NCBI RefSeq assembly: GCF_029892425.1
Contig: NZ_JARXWB010000005.1
Coordinates: forward strand, 248,001 to 312,000
Length of the DNA stretch: 64,000 bases
From: Bradyrhizobium sp. BR13661
GTDB taxonomy: Bacteria; Pseudomonadota; Alphaproteobacteria; Rhizobiales; Xanthobacteraceae
Direction: 5' to 3'
This document shows, piece by piece, positions 63,094 through 64,000 of this stretch (the stretch's first letter is position 1; each line of letters begins with the position of its first letter). The notes below the pieces were generated by a model. It was not told the DNA's origin, did not search any database, and saw only the letters and a list, made by a program, of their open reading frames with translations. A program made the translations under genes and the position numbers.

Positions 63094-63522
63094 TCAGGCC
63101 GTCTTGATGTAGTCGCGCAGGGCTTCCTGCTCGGACTCGTATTCGCGCACACGCCATTTGACGATGTCGCCGATCGAGATCAGCCCGACCACCTTGCCAT
63201 TGTCGACCACAGGCAGATGGCGGAATTTACCTGTTGTCATCATTTCCATGAGCTCGGCGACCGTGTCGGTCTCCTTGCAGCTCACGACCTTGCGGGTCAT
63301 GACCTGGCTCACCGGCTCGTCCAGCACGCCGGCGCCGCGCTCACCGAGCACGCGCACGATGTCGCGCTCGGACAGGATGCCCTCGAGCCGGCTCTGGTCC
63401 ATCACCAGCACCGCGCCGATCTTCTTCTCGCCGAGCAGCTTGACCGCGGCGGCGAGCTTGGCGTCGGGCGCGACGCTCATGATCTGGTGGCCCTTGGTAT
63501 TGAGGATGGAACGTACCGTCAT
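63094..63522 (-). CDS. CBS-domain pair protein
   Basis: The 142-residue protein consists of two CBS motifs: KLAAAVKLLGEKKIGAVLVMD with GILSERDIVR, and VAELMEMMTTGKFRHLPVVDNG with GLISIGDIVKWR. Such stand-alone pairs bind adenine nucleotides and sense energy state. GGGAGGCG precedes ATG 63522. The frame is open to 63585 but has no ribosome site there. Confidence 0.93.
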   Translation of the reverse strand: MTVRSILNTKGHQIMSVAPDAKLAAAVKLLGEKKIGAVLVMDQSRLEGILSERDIVRVLGERGAGVLDEPVSQVMTRKVVSCKETDTVAELMEMMTTGKFRHLPVVDNGKVVGLISIGDIVKWRVREYESEQEALRDYIKTA

Positions 63523-63710
63523 TGTCGCCTCCCTGAATCGGATCCGTCCGCTTTGCGCGGTCCGGACTTGTTCGCGAGTCTTCAACTAACAGTTTCAGCG
63601 CCGGTTTCACGCTCAGGCGCTTTGCGAAGCATCGCCTCTACAGGCTTGTCGCTTCGGAACATTCTTCTCGAGAATGATGGATGAATTCGGGCCGCGCCGC
63701 AAGCGCCGCT

Positions 63711-64000
63711 TCAAATACCGTTTGAAATGTCCTGTGATGACGCATCCGCAGCATCGTCGCTTCGCACGCGCGGCACGGGATCGAACATCGCGAACAGCAA
63801 CAGGCCGGCGAAGAAGCCGCCGATATGCGCCTCCCAGGCGACGCCCGCGCTGTCGCTGTCAACGCCGATGGCGCCGACGCCGAAGACGATGTTCATCGCG
63901 AACCACACCGTCAGGAAGCCGACGATCTGCCGGTCCCGCAGCGCCTGAAACAGCGGCAGCGCCGGAACTTTTGCAGCGGTATCGGCGTCCGAACGGCTGA
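63711..64000 (-). CDS. Rhomboid-family intramembrane serine protease, C-terminal part
   Basis: The last 95 residues are in the window; the gene runs off the right edge. It includes a helix VGFLTVWFAMNIVFGV and then AHIGGFFAGLLLFAMF, in which the His is the catalytic His of rhomboid proteases (AHxGGxxxG). The Ser-bearing helix lies outside the window. The protein ends in a short hydrophilic tail. Rhomboids cleave membrane proteins within the bilayer. Confidence 0.85.
   Translation of the reverse strand, partial: SRSDADTAAKVPALPLFQALRDRQIVGFLTVWFAMNIVFGVGAIGVDSDSAGVAWEAHIGGFFAGLLLFAMFDPVPRVRSDDAADASSQDISNGI

Noticed and set aside
1..64000. CRISPR arrays, insertion sequences, prophage and rRNA operons
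   Set aside because: I saw no regularly spaced direct repeats of array type, no transposase or phage gene, and no rRNA sequence in the window.

Overview
The window is high-G+C chromosomal DNA from an alphaproteobacterium, almost certainly Bradyrhizobium or a close relative. The strongest single clue is rreB (4335-4537), a tiny mRNA with a 17-nt Shine-Dalgarno sequence that I know only from Bradyrhizobiaceae. Supporting clues are Omp25-type porins with N-terminal signal peptides, a TTGAT-N4-ATCAA FixK/FNR box, a TTAA-N7-TTAA CtrA-type site, short palindromic intergenic repeats, and an approximately 0.6-kb intergenic block that I recall as multicopy in Bradyrhizobium. I see no CRISPR array, insertion sequence, prophage or replication origin.

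Layout. 0-2 kb: the end of a pentose-utilisation operon (ABC ATPase, xylB). 2-4.1 kb: a lower-G+C pair (secreted Cys-rich protein and overlapping periplasmic lipase-like hydrolase) beside tRNA-Gly. 4.3-4.5 kb: rreB. 5-15.9 kb: YCII protein, TMEM175-like channel, UvrD-type helicase, porin, AraC regulator, luciferase-like oxidoreductase, a secreted caspase fused to an FGE-like domain, an OmpA-domain protein, and a small secreted protein behind a FixK/FNR box. 16-19.2 kb: tRNA-Tyr, rlmB, three small exported proteins, tRNA-Thr. 19.2-28.9 kb: GFA protein, two methyltransferases flanking a dienelactone-hydrolase-like protein, a chemotaxis receptor and many small exported or membrane proteins. 29-32 kb: convergent class-C beta-lactamase-like and S10 carboxypeptidase-like proteins. 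32-36.7 kb: nadK, a receiver/Hpt pair, DUF2336 and lytic-transglycosylase genes. 36.8-40.4 kb: hisI, folE, NifU-like scaffold, periplasmic ClpP-like protein, yidD. 40.4-44.2 kb: a transporter/MOSC/flavin-[2Fe-2S] reductase operon divergent from an XRE-cupin regulator. 44-50.6 kb: APC permease with an exported partner, alpha/beta hydrolase, GrlR-like protein, MFS exporter. 50.8-57.3 kb: thrS, nitroreductase, serine hydrolase and a PAS-GGDEF-EAL protein. 57.3-58.1 kb: the repeat block. 58.1-64 kb: a frameshifted LysR gene divergent from a quinone oxidoreductase, a secreted protein with a repeat in its signal peptide, patatin, CBS-domain protein and a truncated rhomboid protease.

Most genes are housekeeping or exported hypotheticals with little operon structure. 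The coherent modules are the xyl operon, the receiver/Hpt pair, the MOSC-reductase-transporter operon with its divergent regulator, the APC permease with its exported partner, and the LysR/oxidoreductase pair. Starts were moved inside the longest open frames wherever a ribosome site or signal peptide argued for it.
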